The position numbers and the translations under genes were made by a program. Shown piece after piece: positions 1 to 13,000 of a DNA stretch of 64,000 nt. Position 1 is the first letter of the stretch; each line of letters opens with the position of its first letter. The DNA is from Chrysaora quinquecirrha. Taxonomy: Eukaryota > Cnidaria > Scyphozoa > Semaeostomeae > Pelagiidae. Location of the stretch: NCBI GenBank assembly GCA_014526335.1, contig JACTAT010000060.1, positions 6,428,898-6,492,897 on the forward strand. The letters run 5' to 3'. The notes beneath the pieces were generated by a model that was not told the origin of the DNA, made no database searches, and saw only the letters and a list, made by a program, of their open reading frames with translations.

Positions 1-597
1 GGATTGGGATTCGGTTAGTAAGCAAGATTAAGTAAGATTATGGTCCAGGTTGTGGTCGTGAAACTATCATTAATATTGAGGCAAAACTAAGCATGCGATG
101 TTTTAGGAAAAATGCTACAACATATAGTAAACTTCGTATCTTACGCAAAACAAAAGCATCTGGTGCAAGCTAAAGAGAGAAATGGATATACGAAACAGCT
201 GACTAGTGCCCTAGTAAACAAAAATCAAATCAGTTAAACTAACACGAAATACAAACAAGTTAAAGAAATACTTTGTATCTTCAAGAAAGCATGAAAATTA
301 TGACTTACTTTTAATCTAAATTTGCTGAAGAACATTGCAAGTAGTAAGAAATACTGTAGGCCTGTTTATAGTCAACAAGAATTGATTTCGTGATGTGATG
401 CAAGGTTAAATAACGCTATTAAACCTGCCTACATGATGGAGCTGAAACATCTGCTGTAGTTCAAGATTAGAAGCAGGCGCCTGGGATTTTTTCGAGAAGA
501 TAACTACCGATTTTGATTGTAGGAGAAGATTTTGATTTAAGATAAGGAATATGCATGGGGATTTGAACTAAGAAGAGCGTAAACTGTCCATAATTAT

Positions 598-835
598 TCA
601 ACACGCCGAGGAGGATTTCTCACAGAGCATACATATCATACAGCATAGCATACAACATAGCATACAACATAGCATACAACATAGCATACAACATAGCATA
701 TAACATAGCATACAACATAGGATACAACATAGGATACAACATAGCATACAACATAGCATACAACATAGCATACAACATAGCATACAACACAGCATACAAC
801 ATAGCATATCTACATACATAACATACAAACCTCTT
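598..835. repeat. 12-bp minisatellite (catacaacatag)n
   Basis: About 14 near-perfect copies of catacaacatag between roughly 640 and 815, in the EHBP1 intron directly after the 831 donor. The array is open in several frames and yields artefactual Cys/Met/Leu-rich reading frames. The first 600 bases of the window are AT-rich intron with nothing else recognisable. Confidence 0.9.
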
Positions 836-3800
836 CGTTACTGTCACTTGTACTTGCAGCTTTGATTTTTGCATCAAGGATCATTTTTCTTGCTTTCTGA
901 CGCAGCTTTTCTTGTTTGGCCTAATCAATTAGAAAATTAAGATCAAACGTGGTTGCAGTATATATCCATACATCACTAGGCCCTTGCTAAACGAACAAAC
1001 ATTGTTGGACAAGCATTTGCAATTTGCAAATTTCAACCAATGTTTGACCGTTTAGCGACGTCACTAAACAATGCTTGACAAGCAAAAATAAATTAGCTGC
1101 ACGATGTTTGCGTCCTTATTTCTTGAAGTAAGGGAGACTAAACTGCGTTACGCCACTGCTGCCCGTGTGGTTTGCCTGAGCATAGCATCTATCCAAAGTT
1201 ACCATGCATAAAGTACAATATAATGTACATTTATGATCGTAGTTGGTTCCTCCTGCATATAATCATGACCATGATGCTGCAAACTGCAACCAGTTACAAT
1301 AACAAGCAAAACTGCCGTGAGATTGAAGTTTCAATTGGCTTACCTTACTAAGCAGCTGCATTGCTGACTCCGACTGGACTTTTTTCACCCGACTATTTCC
1401 ATCTTTTTCAAAGGCTGGATCCCCTTTTCAAAACTTCTATTTTTCGAGACATCATAGTTCTCGTCAATATATAATTTAGCCTCAGTCTGTTCTAATTTTT
1501 CTTCAGTTTCACGAACGCTGGGCATTTCATCCTCTTCTTTAAGTTCTGCTTTGCTAACATCTAACTCCATTTGAACATTTTCATTCTGAATATTTTCTTC
1601 ATCGTTTTTCTCTTTCATACTAGGCCCATCAGTTTGATCCTTCACTGACGAGCTTAAAAATACTTCATCATGTTCAAAATCGTCTTTCTGCTTCGGTGAG
1701 CTTAAAATATCTTTTTTATTTATCGCAGCAACATTATGAACAACATGACTTTCATTGGGATGTACTGCTTGGATGTTTTCTACCTGGAAAACGGAGAACA
1801 AACGTCAAACGAAAGTTTGTCAATACAAGAAAGTTCTAGACAAATAAATAAACATCATTTCAAGCAGGTATCCACCTATTACTTCTGTGTTATTACGTTT
1901 ACGAATATCGCATATATAAATATTTGCATGTATATAAATACGTTGTTTTGGTCCGGATCACGCCATGATTTATAAAACATAACAGTGGACATTTCCAGAC
2001 AGGCTAACTAATTATATATTCACCAACGCAACAAGAAAAAAAAATAAACTGCTGAGTTTGCGTTTGCAAGAGGTTTGCAAAACATTAAAACATTTCCAAA
2101 TATGGAAAGTAGGCCTAACTACAAACATAGTTTTAGAGTTTTGATACAACTTTGTACGACGAAAAGAACTGTTCGTATTAATATTGAATGCTCCACACTC
2201 TAGTTTCGCTGAGCGCACATAAAGGTTATACAATAGCTGGTCCAAGAACACAGAATGCCAAAATGCTTACAAGAATAACATTTATCGAACTTCAAATAAC
2301 GTTCCGACATTTTGTAGTTGCAGCAATCGAGCGATGCTATTGTTTAAGAGCGTCTAAAATGATTTGGGGTTCTCTGAGTTTTTAGGTTCAGCATGATTCG
2401 TTATGTCATCCAGTAAACTGAAATGTTTATGGAAGGAAGGAAATGATGCGCAGGATGCAAAATTACAAAATAGAAATTTTGGAAGCATTATAGTCTAAGC
2501 GCAGTAGCGTAACGAAGAACGCTCGAGGCCAGTAGGAGTTTACTTAGAGGGGGCCCTTATGCAGTGACGGCGAGGCAAAGTGAGCTCGGATGACCTTGAA
2601 AAAATTGCACGCTATGTGCCCCTTGGTTAATGACTCTTTATGGGATTGCCTTAGAGAGCCTTTTAGCATAGTATGGAAAAAACAGGCAGTAAGAAAAATT
2701 TTAGGGGTCCCTTAGTTATTGAACTTTTGAAGTTCTTGAACTTAGGGAGCTTAAACTGCGTTACGCCACTGTCTAAGCGGGAATAAATTTCAAGATTTAG
2801 CCAAATAACTGCGCAATTTTACCAAAAAATCTGTCAACGTGCCTTTTCGGGTATGTTTTCTTTTTCCATTATTATTTCCTTCTTTTCTTTTAGTTCATTT
2901 TCCTTTTTCTTCATCGTTGCATCTTCTTCAGCTTTCTCCTCCAAAATACTTTCTTGTTTCTTAATTTTCTTATCAATCAATATATTCAACATTTCATATT
3001 ATATTCATCACAAGTGGGCTACCACAATTTTTATAATTGCCTTGACTGGCATTCGAACCAGTGACCTTCTGGACAACAAGCCAGTTGACTACTACAATTG
3101 GGCTGGATCAGGAACTTTGTTATTCTCGTGTCAGCAAAAAAGAGGGTGGAAATTTCTAGAAGCCTTATAAACGGGTGTTTGAAATCAAAAGCTCTCTAAT
3201 CTAAACTTGCTGCACGTTGTTTATGAAAAGAGTCACAAGCAAGAAATTTCTAGCGAGCAAGCTAATTTTAGATATTTGATGAAAAATTTTTGATCGTTTA
3301 AATTCAGTTGGAAAGCTCATCGAGCTAGAGACAAACATGAAAATTCAGCAAGTTTCTACTCACATTAAATCAGGATGATAATGATGTAAAATAGCACAAA
3401 ATCCAAGTCCATTTCTCCAAGATGTTGTCATGTTGGTTAGTTTTACACCTCTATATCCAGTTGTAACGCTCTGACACCAAGCTAGAAGGCAATGATAGTT
3501 TGTCTTATATTTGATAGCGAATTAAATAAGCTAGGTTTCAAGAGACCCAGAGAAGTGTTCGACCATCCTCAAGACAAAAATACACCTAGCCGCGAACCTT
3601 TCTCGCTGAACACTGAAAAAGGGGTGCCTTGAATATGGGTGCATGGGATTGTCTATTGTTCTAATTGACCTACCTCTGGTAAATGACCATGCCACCGCAA
3701 CTATTTCCTGACCGTAAATCAGAAAATATCCAAACATAAGTTTAATTTCTACAGCATATTCTGCACGTTGTTTGTACATAAAAATTGCAAAAGTTTAAAA

Positions 3801-6800
3801 ATTTGTAGAAGCCTTTGTTAAAATGATATAAGCTTGGCTGTATGAATGAAAATTAGAAAGAAAATGCATGACTTACAGAGAAGATCTGAGTCAGGACCAC
3901 GTTTTGAAGGTTTCGTCTATAAAAACAAAGATCAATAGTTTAATTTACTAACAGCTAGAAAATCTAAGACCCTGATCGATCAAACATTCTGGGTCAAACA
4001 TTTGAGAATTGCTTTACAATCAATGTTTTTGAACGTTCCGCCACGTCACGAGACATTGCTTCACAAGAGAGATTCTTTACTATATCTCAAAAAGCTTCAA
4101 AAGTTTTCTACTTGTAACTCTGTTTGTCTTGCAGTGTTTGTGACTTGACTCAAAAGCACATCATTTGTTTGATATGCAAGTTTTTGACGAATAATGGTTG
4201 ATCGTTTGGCCAGAACCCTCAAAACATTTTTCTTTCTTCGGAGAAACATTGAATATATTTAGATGATTTGAAATCATATCCTACCGACTCTGTGCCAACC
4301 GCATTCTTCTTCGCAGCCATTTCCTTAGCTCGTCTATAATAGAGAATGAAAATTGTTTCTCGTGAAATTTTCTTGACGTTCTTTGGAATAGTATGACCAG
4401 AAGCGTAAACATTGTTGATAAGAAAATGATATTTTTAAGTTTGTTAGAACCATATGGCTTAAAACTACTATTTTACTGGAAAGGATGTACAAACTACTTA
4501 CTTTTCTTGAAGAAGTTTTCCGATAGGACTGGATTCTGCAACAGCTCCTTTGCCTACAAGAAGATACCACAAAAAACTCATTTTTCATTACTTTTTTATT
4601 TTGACAGAACAAACCAGCGTTAAGATTAGGAATTCACGAAGGAAGGGTAAGGAAAATTATGCTTATCATTGATCGTTTACTTAGCTATTGATGTTGAATT
4701 GATTCTAAAGGGCGCTCAAACTACGACTTATATTCTACCTTAGACTTATTACCCGAGTTCCAGTTATCGCTCATGAAACCAAGATTAACATCAAACAGAG
4801 ATAGCTACAAATAGAGCGGTAGTTTGAGCGTCCAGTGACCAATAACAATAACTACGACGCATGTAACAAGTTTAAAACTACCTATTGAAAAATACGGTCA
4901 TATTTCTACTGTTTGATCGAAAGTCGTATTCTAAAGCAAAAAAGTCACAAAACTTTGTAAATGGGTGAAAAATTCCGCTTTTGGTGTTCACAATACACCA
5001 GTTTTGAAAGTATTTGAAAATCGATGCAAGTGTGGCGGAATAATGTGAACATTCCCACCAAAACGGATAATTTTTCGTTTCGGAAATATCTATTCAAGAA
5101 AGAGTATTCAAAGCCTTGCATTTGTGATGAAGTGGGAGCCCTTCTCCAAAACCCCACATCTCTTTTAAACGGTGCAGTGGAAAAGGGGCCAAGAGGATTC
5201 ACTATAGCCCCAATCAAGTGGTAATGGGAAGTGGAAGCTTGACAATGTAATAGCTACATGAAGTTTTCCAAAAGACAAGGTATTTACCAATTGATCCTCT
5301 AAATGAACCAAACGAGCTTCCACTTCTTCTTTTCGCCATGTTATCTTCTTCGAAATCATCGTCAAAATATTCACTTTCTGCAAGACTCATCATACTTGCA
5401 TAACTTATCATATCTTCATCCCTTTGGAAAATCAAACAAAACAAGTTAGACTCATTCCTGTAGCATTAATTATGTAGTATCTTGCTTTGCCTTCTTGTAA
5501 AAATACACAAGACAGGGCTCATTTGAGTTGACAGTTTGTAACTTCTATACTTGTACATATCAATTACTTTAAGGATGATTTCGGCAACCAAAACCAATGT
5601 GGGAAGCATTACTACGAAGAAAAATCAATTGCACTTACGTTGCTTTGCCTTCTCGTAAAAGTACACATGACAGGGCTAATTCAAGTTGACAGTTAGCGAC
5701 TTTTACACTAGTTGGCTTGAGGTTCAATTGAACTTCTTGAGTATAAGCTTCAATACTGTAACACTTTGCCATGTTTAATGTTGCCTGGGCCAGTGGTTTT
5801 CGTCTCCCACCAGAAGATTCCTTCAAACAGATTAGAACACCATATATCAGTCAGATAACTAAAGCTTTGTTTTGTGAGCATTGGGGACCTATCTCAAGCC
5901 AATGCTATGGGAAGCTAACAATGATATGAGATTGGTTCTTTAAGCATATCTCCATTGATGTCTGTGGATAACAGAAAATAGTTGAAATTGGTTCAAATAT
6001 TTAAACGATGCCTTCCAATCCCCATCTCTTGCCATGTAATGGAAACATACATTCTAAAATGGTAACATGTTTTTTTATCCTTGATGGCATTCACAGGGAC
6101 ATGCTTTAACATCTTCCCATATCATCTGTGTGTACTGGCAGCAAATACCTGAGAATTTTCTTGTGTATTTATGTTGTGCCCATTGCTTATGGTTAGATAG
6201 GAACACCAATGTCTTGTCAAGATGTTCCACCACTTACGACGTTACGGAAATCAGGCTTCAAAGAATAAACAAAAGTTTAAAATATAGAGAAATTTAAGCA
6301 CTTACATCCATTACAACAAATGTCCATTCCTTGTCTTCAAACTGACTATCTGGTTTGTCTTCCTGAAATGGAAATTCCTATAAGTTAGACCTGATTTGAC
6401 CGACAACAAAATGACTAGTTGATAATAACTTTGAAGCTTTCAATTGAACTGGAAAGTGTGTGAAACAGAATCTTGTTTGTTATAAACAGGTATTAGGTTA
6501 ACAGTATTCACAATCTAATTCCTTGTTCACAATCTAAAATATACTTACAAAAGGAAAATCTTGTCACAGTTTACTCTGGGGAAGGCTCAAAGTAATTGTA
6601 GCTGCAGCAGGATGGAGGAGGGGTGTGCAGCAGCAAAAAAAATTAACTCATGTAATAAGCAGTACCATTGAGAGGGGGGCCAAGTTGTGAAGGGGCTTGC
6701 CAAAATTGAAATTCTCTTATGCTTCCCTCTATAACCTCCTTAGGGCCACCTACAATCACATTACCCTGGGGCCTGCTCTGGCTCTTGAAAGCTCTGGTAA

Positions 6801-7712
6801 GAGGTCTATTTTTCTAAAGCATTTACCCTATCCAACCGTCAAGAAGAAATCGATTCAAAGGCAAGAATTTTCAGCACAGAAGAGGGCTAAATTTCCAAAT
6901 TATTAACATTGTAAAAACATTGTGGTTGCCACGCCCACTTTATTTGCAGATTCATATAGCCAAATTGCATACCTTATACATAGTTACAGTTATTTCAATA
7001 TCCTCTGGCTCTGTCATCACCATCACTCCTCTAAATGGATTTGCTATCCCCGATTGGAATTTGTATCCTCTGCTATACTTTTTCCTGCTCCTTCTTGTTA
7101 AAAGAACACAAAGCTTGTTTGGAAGCCTATGGAGAAAATGAATCCAATCTTAGACAGGGGAGTGGCATAAGACAACTTGAAATGAGCTTTCTGATTAAAC
7201 TGTGAGATTTCCAGCAAGGATATGCAAGAACTGCAAAGAGTGAATTGACCCTTGGGTCTTGCAATAAGACATTCAAGTTAAATTTTTGTGATGGCAGATT
7301 GTTAAACCTTGTAGCATTCTCCCATCTGAGGTGCCAGAATGGAAATTGTGCAGATTTTATTGCAAAACCACAGATCAAAACTGTTGAACAGAAACAATGT
7401 AGTGCACCTTGGTGTAATCCCATGTATTATGCCATGCAGAATAAGTGGAAAATTTAAACAAAGAACAATAGAAAGGACAATGGAAAATCGCTCTTTCATG
7501 CTAGAGATCTGTGTAAAGTATATGGAATGCAGCTTGAGTACTGTAACCTTGAGGACACTAAAAATATGATTTTTAAGGAATACCCTAATCCACCATTCTT
7601 ACCACTTCTTTTCTTTTTTGCATTCCAAAGATATCGACTGGAGAGAGGCAATGAACTGGAATTTTGATGCTCTTTTGCCAACTCTGTTTATTCTTTTCCA
7701 AACTGATCCCAT
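831..7712 (-). CDS. EHBP1: EHBP1 homologue, 5' part (NT-C2 domain); partial at left edge
   Basis: EH-domain-binding protein 1 family: a membrane-trafficking adaptor linking EHD/Rab8/10 vesicles to actin. Exons with matching splice phases: 7712-7603 (start [13 protein letters not shown]), 7126-6973, 6362-6306, 5820-5639, 5421-5288, 4553-4502, 4333-4285, 3916-3877. They encode the NT-C2 domain with family-diagnostic stretches [42 protein letters not shown] and LREGKATDEDM, then an acidic FDDDFEEDN segment and an RAKEMAAKK segment. Further left, likely exons are about 2985-2840 (charged, coiled-coil-like), 1783-1344 (acidic) and 920-831 ([14 protein letters not shown], like the RARxLIxEAR region ahead of the bMERB domain). 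The exon at 1783-1344 changes frame at the GGGG run (1431-1434); one extra G would restore it. No calponin-homology (CH) domain is visible. The downstream bMERB domain would lie outside the window. Start and first eight exons are secure; the left exons are less so. Confidence 0.9.
3035..3110 (-). repeat. tRNA-like (SINE head) fragment
   Basis: On the minus strand there is a B-box-like ACTGGTTCGAATGCCAGT with an upstream A-box-like tract. It does not fold into a convincing intact tRNA, so I read it as a tRNA-derived SINE fragment in an EHBP1 intron. Confidence 0.4.
3968..4215. mobile_element. Family A MITE (Harbinger-like), degraded
   Basis: It starts near gaccctgatcgatcaaacat and ends near gttgatcgtttggccagaac, the inverted ends of the repeat family seen many times in this window. 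It lies in an EHBP1 intron. Another fragment lies at about 981-1090. Confidence 0.6.
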
Positions 7713-9237
7713 AATGAATTAATTATTGGACCAGACTGGATAGCTCTCAAACAACCTTTCTTGTAAGCTCTTAGAAGAAACCAATTCTCTTCTATTCTTC
7801 CACAAGTCTATCTGAGTCCTTAATACTTTGCAATCATCGAAAAATACATTTTAAAACTGCCACAGGCGAATTTTCCCAAGCACATTGAGTATTTTTGGAC
7901 ATGGAAGCGTTGGAATTCACATCTGACATTGATGGCAAGAGTCCAATGAAACGAGACGACACGTATTCCAGGATTTTCCCACTTGTTAATTTGAAAAACA
8001 GATTTGGTGGTTTGACCAGACCAGAACAGCTGCAAATGTCTTCAAACAACACCAGTGTTTATCAAACTACGTATTTAAACCCTACTAATATCGTATAACG
8101 TACGTACTTCCAAAAATCCGCATAAATTTAACGCAAACTTACGAATCGATAAATTAAAACTTGTGAGCTAAAAGTTGCAAATTTAGGCCCATTTTTGCAC
8201 TCGCGGGGCTTCATAAATTCAGCGATCTGTTTTCCCATCAGAACACATTAAAATTGCCTTTCTATTGAATTATCTGCTCCATAGCTTACTTAATATCAGG
8301 CAGGGTCACAAGTGTTTCAAGATTCAAAGCTAGAGATTGATTTTTACTGACTGACTGAGATCCAAACTTCGACCAAACCAACAACGCGAAATGATATCAA
8401 CTCAACATAAAGCGCACAGCAACAACAACTGCGATAAAAAGGGGCGGTGGTAAGTCCATGTCACCCCCCTGGCTGCTTTCATAAAAAACATTGAGAATTG
8501 AGATGGGGGAACAGGAATTTTGAAAAAAATAAGCTTTTTTGTGAATGGAGTAAAAATGTGGAAATTTCACTTTTTTCTCAAGAACTTATGTTATGGCCAG
8601 GATTATAGACAGGGATAATGGCTGATCATGTGATAGGTGATAGTTGGGCAGCAGGGGGTAAAGTTTAGTTTAAAAACATGTAAAAGCAAAGTTAAAGTTT
8701 ACAACATATAGTACAACATGGTGAAAAGAGAGCTATCATTGTTCATTGTTAGTTAGTTAACAATGAACATGAATCTCAGCCTGAACAAAAGCTGTCCGTA
8801 TTCAACAACTTAGCCCTTTGCCAAACCATCAAACATTGTCTATCAAACATTTGAGTCTTGTTTTACCAACAAGGTGTGATTATTTGGCCATGTCACACAG
8901 CCTTGCCTTGCCTGACAAGCAGTACTTGTTAAACAATGTTTTGAAAGAGTTGAAAAACCATTCAGGCAGACAAAAGATGTTTGATGAGAAATGTTTTGTG
9001 ACATTACCACATGGCAAAACATTTTCCTTTAAAAGGAAATTTTTATGTTTGTCAAAAAAACTTGATTGTTTTGCAAGGCCTTTAACAGAACTTTTAAGCA
9101 TCTTAAAAATTAACAGTTTTTACTAGGTAGCAATTAACTGTTACGATAAAGTAAATGTCATTAGAATTGATGCTACCATAAACTTAAATAAAAATCCAGC
9201 TGTCTAGTTTGCAATTTTCTATAATTATAGTGCAATT
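7713..9237. other. EHBP1-TMEM203 intergenic region
   Basis: This holds the EHBP1 promoter side and the TMEM203 3' side. A 67-codon plus-strand frame at 7895-8098 has no recognisable similarity. A GC-richer stretch near 8380-8460 could be promoter. A Family A MITE occupies about 8810-9090, flanked by TTA. I see no further gene. Confidence 0.5.
8810..9093. mobile_element. Family A MITE (Harbinger-like)
   Basis: The left end is tagccctttgccaaaccatc and the right end gattgttttgcaaggcct, with TTA on both sides, matching the 3-bp TWA target duplication of PIF/Harbinger MITEs. The 102-codon frame across it is a by-product of the repeat. Confidence 0.65.
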
Positions 9238-9648
9238 TCATTTTTCTGGAATAACACAAGATCTGATAATAAGCCCAAACATCAAAATGAAAATAGGTGT
9301 ATGTATAACTGAATACTGCAGATCATTTCCTCCTGTTAATTTCTGGCAAAGTAAGATCTTATACACAAACAACAGCAAGAGAACAGTTCCATTTATGATG
9401 ATCCTTTTGAATGCAACTTCTCGCTCTTCATCCAGGTACATCCTTATAAACACGATTGCATCAAAATAAGCAACTAGACCATCACATGCAAATAGAGGAA
9501 TGAACACTGTCCACCAGGACACAGAAAACTTGTCTTCTAGTTTTAGAGCAAGTAAAATACTGAATATAAATGCTGCAGTGATCATGAGTGTGAACTCAAA
9601 TACAGTCAGTCGAAACCATCTTGTCAGCTCTCGTAATGTGAACAGCAT
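9238..9648 (-). CDS. TMEM203: Transmembrane protein 203
   Basis: TMEM203 is a four-pass ER membrane protein implicated in ER calcium homeostasis and STING signalling. This is an intronless frame of 136 codons, matching the family's usual ~136 residues. The start is the internal ATG at 9648 (MLFTLRELTRWF), because the family begins MLFSLREL; the frame stays open 44 codons upstream without conserved sequence. Diagnostic stretches are FSILLALKLEDKFS, SWWTVFIPLFACDGL, YKILLCQKL and TPIFILMFGLIIRSC. Four hydrophobic helices are evident. It is divergently arranged with glomulin, whose start lies 420 bp away. The intact frame contrasts with the broken frames in neighbouring genes. Confidence 0.94.
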   Translation of the reverse strand: MLFTLRELTRWFRLTVFEFTLMITAAFIFSILLALKLEDKFSVSWWTVFIPLFACDGLVAYFDAIVFIRMYLDEEREVAFKRIIINGTVLLLLFVYKILLCQKLTGGNDLQYSVIHTPIFILMFGLIIRSCVIPEK

Positions 9649-10068
9649 GGTTCTTGGCTTCTGTAGTTCTTTTTCAAGAAACAGAAGAGTCTGTATTGCC
9701 CTTTTGTACACTATGCCTTCTCTTCTGAGTATCGGATGAGTTATATGAGTGGTCAGTTTTTTGGCCAGATAGACACACACATATGCTATGTCCTAACTAA
9801 CCATTATTTTAACACATGGTAATACATTATTTTACAGCAAAATCAAGCATTTTTGAAGAAATAAAGCATAAATTCAAAGAATTAAATCAAACGGAAATGC
9901 TTGCCAAAGTTTCTCTGAGAAAAAAGTTGATACAGAAACAGTCCCATCTTTATGTAAGAAAATGTTTGTCAGACTGAGATAAAGCAACAACAACAACCAG
10001 ACTTTTTGAAAGGCGTTTATCATTAGAACGTGGTAGATTTATGAAGAGGCCCTTTGGAGTATTTGAAA
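9649..10068. promoter_or_regulatory. Putative bidirectional promoter TMEM203/GLMN
   Basis: These 420 bp separate two divergent start codons (TMEM203 minus, GLMN plus), so they must contain both 5' UTRs and promoters unless there are upstream non-coding exons. I see no clear TATA box. The inference rests on gene arrangement only. Confidence 0.45.
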
Positions 10069-13000
10069 ATGGCGGCAGAATTGACTGGAGCTGAGACGAC
10101 ACACGGGGCAAAGTTTCGCCTTTGGGAAACTGCCCTGAATGTGGTAAGAGTTTTTGTATCAGATTTCTTAAAGAATTATTGGCTTGCGTGATGAAATACA
10201 AACGATTAAGGGGCTTTAAGTTCTACATTTTAATGAAACAAGGTTGTTTTTAGGCAGCTTTGATGGGGGATGATGGCTAGGCCCAAAAAAAGGCCAACAG
10301 GGAAGGTCATGTTTATTTGGCTTAATTAATACCAAGTACGGTTTTCGCTTAAACTATTTAAAAAATCCAGGGTTTTCAAAGCGAAAATTCCCTCACTCTT
10401 TTCTGTTGTTTAATGTCAGGAGTCTGGGGTGGGGCTGGCTGGAGGCTCATCTCCGTGCCAGGCCAGAGTGTTCGGGGCCTAGAGAACCCCTATATGATTT
10501 TGAAAATGAAAGTATGATGATGTCATAAAATTTTCAAGTTATCAAATAATTACAGAGATACCTTTACGCGGACTTGCTACAGTTTTGAGAGGAAATAACT
10601 TACAGTATCATGATATGGCTATAACTCCTCTTTAAGTTTAACTAAAAGTTTGTCACTTTCACTTTACAGAAGGCAGATCCCATGGAGACCAGTGAATTTT
10701 TTGTTGCTGCCAAAGAATGCATTGAAGAGGGTGATGCTCGTGAAGTCATTGAACTTATAACTAATGAAGAATTCAAGGTATTAAACACACTGCCTCTTCT
10801 TGTTGCTGTTTGGCCCTGGGCAAATGATCAAACATTGTTGGTCAAACAAATGAGACTTTTATTTAAAGAAAGCAATGTTTGGCCATGTTGCAAAACATTG
10901 CTTGACAGGCAGGATTTTCAGCAATGTTTTGAAAAAACTTCAGAAACATTCTTTGCTCGTACCAAGCAAAAATGCTTGATAAGCAATGTTTTGTGATGTG
11001 GCTAAACCATCAAACATTGTGTTTTGCAAGCAAATCTCAAATGTTTGCATAACATTTATCATGATTAACATTTATCATTTGCAATTTATCATGCTCCAGA
11101 TACCAAGTAAAATATATCAAACAACCCTAGTGTACTGCCTTACTAAAAATTTGATTGACATTTCATTTGATTGTTTGGCCACAGCCATAGACATGCTTCT
11201 GGCACACCTCTACTTCCTCAATGTTTCACTGAAATGTTGTTATTTTTTCTCCAAGGAGCTGACAAAGTACATTGGCTGGGAGATGATTGCCATTGTATTC
11301 CCTTACCTTGAACAGGATCATCTGAAAAAGATTGTTACAGAATTTTGGATATAATATGTCAAGTAAGTAGGTACTACATTTGGCAATTAGTTTGTAAAAA
11401 ATGCTATTCATGTAGTGAATAATGTAATTTGTCATATGAAATGTTAAATTTCAAAACTGCAGTACAGTTGAACCTTGATAAGTCAAACTACCAAGGGAAA
11501 CATAAATTTTTTTGCAGTATCAAGGAACATTTCAACTTATCGAGGTTAGGTTTGTTCTATTATGACTTCAACCAGTGGAAATAGAATGAAGTTTGAGATA
11601 GTGAGAGTTTGGCTTAAGTGGCAGTCGTCTTATCAAGTTTCAACTGTATAATAATTTCAGAACCATAATATTATATGTTATATTTGATTCCAGGTTTGCA
11701 GCCCAAAAGAGGTGTTACTTGGCTTGAGGGAACAGCTGCATGAAACATCTAGTCTAGAAAGCTTTGTTGCATGTCTGAAGTTTGTTCAAAAGGGTTTGTG
11801 GTGTTTCATAGTTTATTTTATGGTTTATCTTATCAAATTTAACTCAGGTCTTTCCTTAATCAATCAATTAATGTTCACCGATTGACTAACTGACAACTTA
11901 AATTTGGTATTTAGTGCCAAGTATTTGGTACGTGGTATTTGATATTCATGAGTATCCTGTTTGTGGGACAAAACCTCTTGCATATGTAACAGATATGACG
12001 AAGAACTGAGAGAAACTTTCCCATTCGCTTCGTTATATATATATAAATCAACAAAATCCCAATTTCAATAACTTTCTTTAATGTTTTACAAGAAAGAACG
12101 GTCCTAGAACTTCTAAGCATTGTACAGTCACACTCATATTACCAGTTCTACCGACGTTCTGGAATTACATTCTTTTACTATGTTTTAAAGCAGGGGTTAA
12201 TGTTATCAGGGGGTGATTAGAGTCATCACACATCACATATCTATCGACTTTTAATCTCTGATGTTGGGTTTGGAATCCTTTTCAGATGGGACTTTTATTG
12301 CTTGAGAAATTAAAAGCATTTTGAAGTGTTTGTTCTACAGTAAGTTATCTCAAAATTTATTACTGCCACCGCAAGATCTGTTGATTATATTTCTGCTTGC
12401 TTTAGCAATTCTGTTCTTTCTAGCATTAATGTGCCTTGCTCAAAGACGATCAAAATTCATCAAGATGGCTTGTGAAGATGTTTCAAAACAGTTTGCAAGA
12501 TTTACTCAGAAAGCATTATCATCCATGAAGAACAACAGAACTTCTACGTTTGAAAGTGAAGATATTTATGAACCAGATGATTCTGCTAGTGGAAAGATAC
12601 AGAAATCTAAAGACAAGAATACTGAGGACTCTAACAGTGAACAACCAGACGACTGCCAGAACAACTCAGTCTAATTTTGAAGAAGCTCGTATTCTTGATG
12701 ATTTTGTGAACAGTAAACTTTGCTGTATGGTGATAGCTAGTTTAGAGTTCATCAACCCTTTTATCAATGACATTTCAAAAGAACTGCATGACTGTGGTGT
12801 ATCTATAGAAGGTATTCGTGCCAAAGAAGGTCTTGGAGAAGTACTGCTTGCTGTGTTGTTGTAGTAAGTAGTCTTAGTATTTCGTATGTGTTCAGCTTCG
12901 TCTTTCGTTTCGAGCGGCAAGGATGCGTCCCGTCATGTCCCCGGCGTGACAGCGACTTTCATGTTCTCTTATAATCGTAGGTGATGGGGAGGATGGGGAT

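Noticed and set aside
598..877. Minus-strand frames rich in MLCC and MLYA repeats
   Set aside because: Translations of the 12-bp catacaacatag minisatellite.
3035..3110. Intact tRNA gene
   Set aside because: B box is good, but the anticodon and acceptor stems do not pair properly.
7895..8098. 67-codon plus-strand frame upstream of EHBP1
   Set aside because: No recognised similarity or splice context; could be UTR or chance.
8818..9126. 102-codon plus-strand frame
   Set aside because: Lies within a Family A MITE; its residues recur in the frames of other copies.
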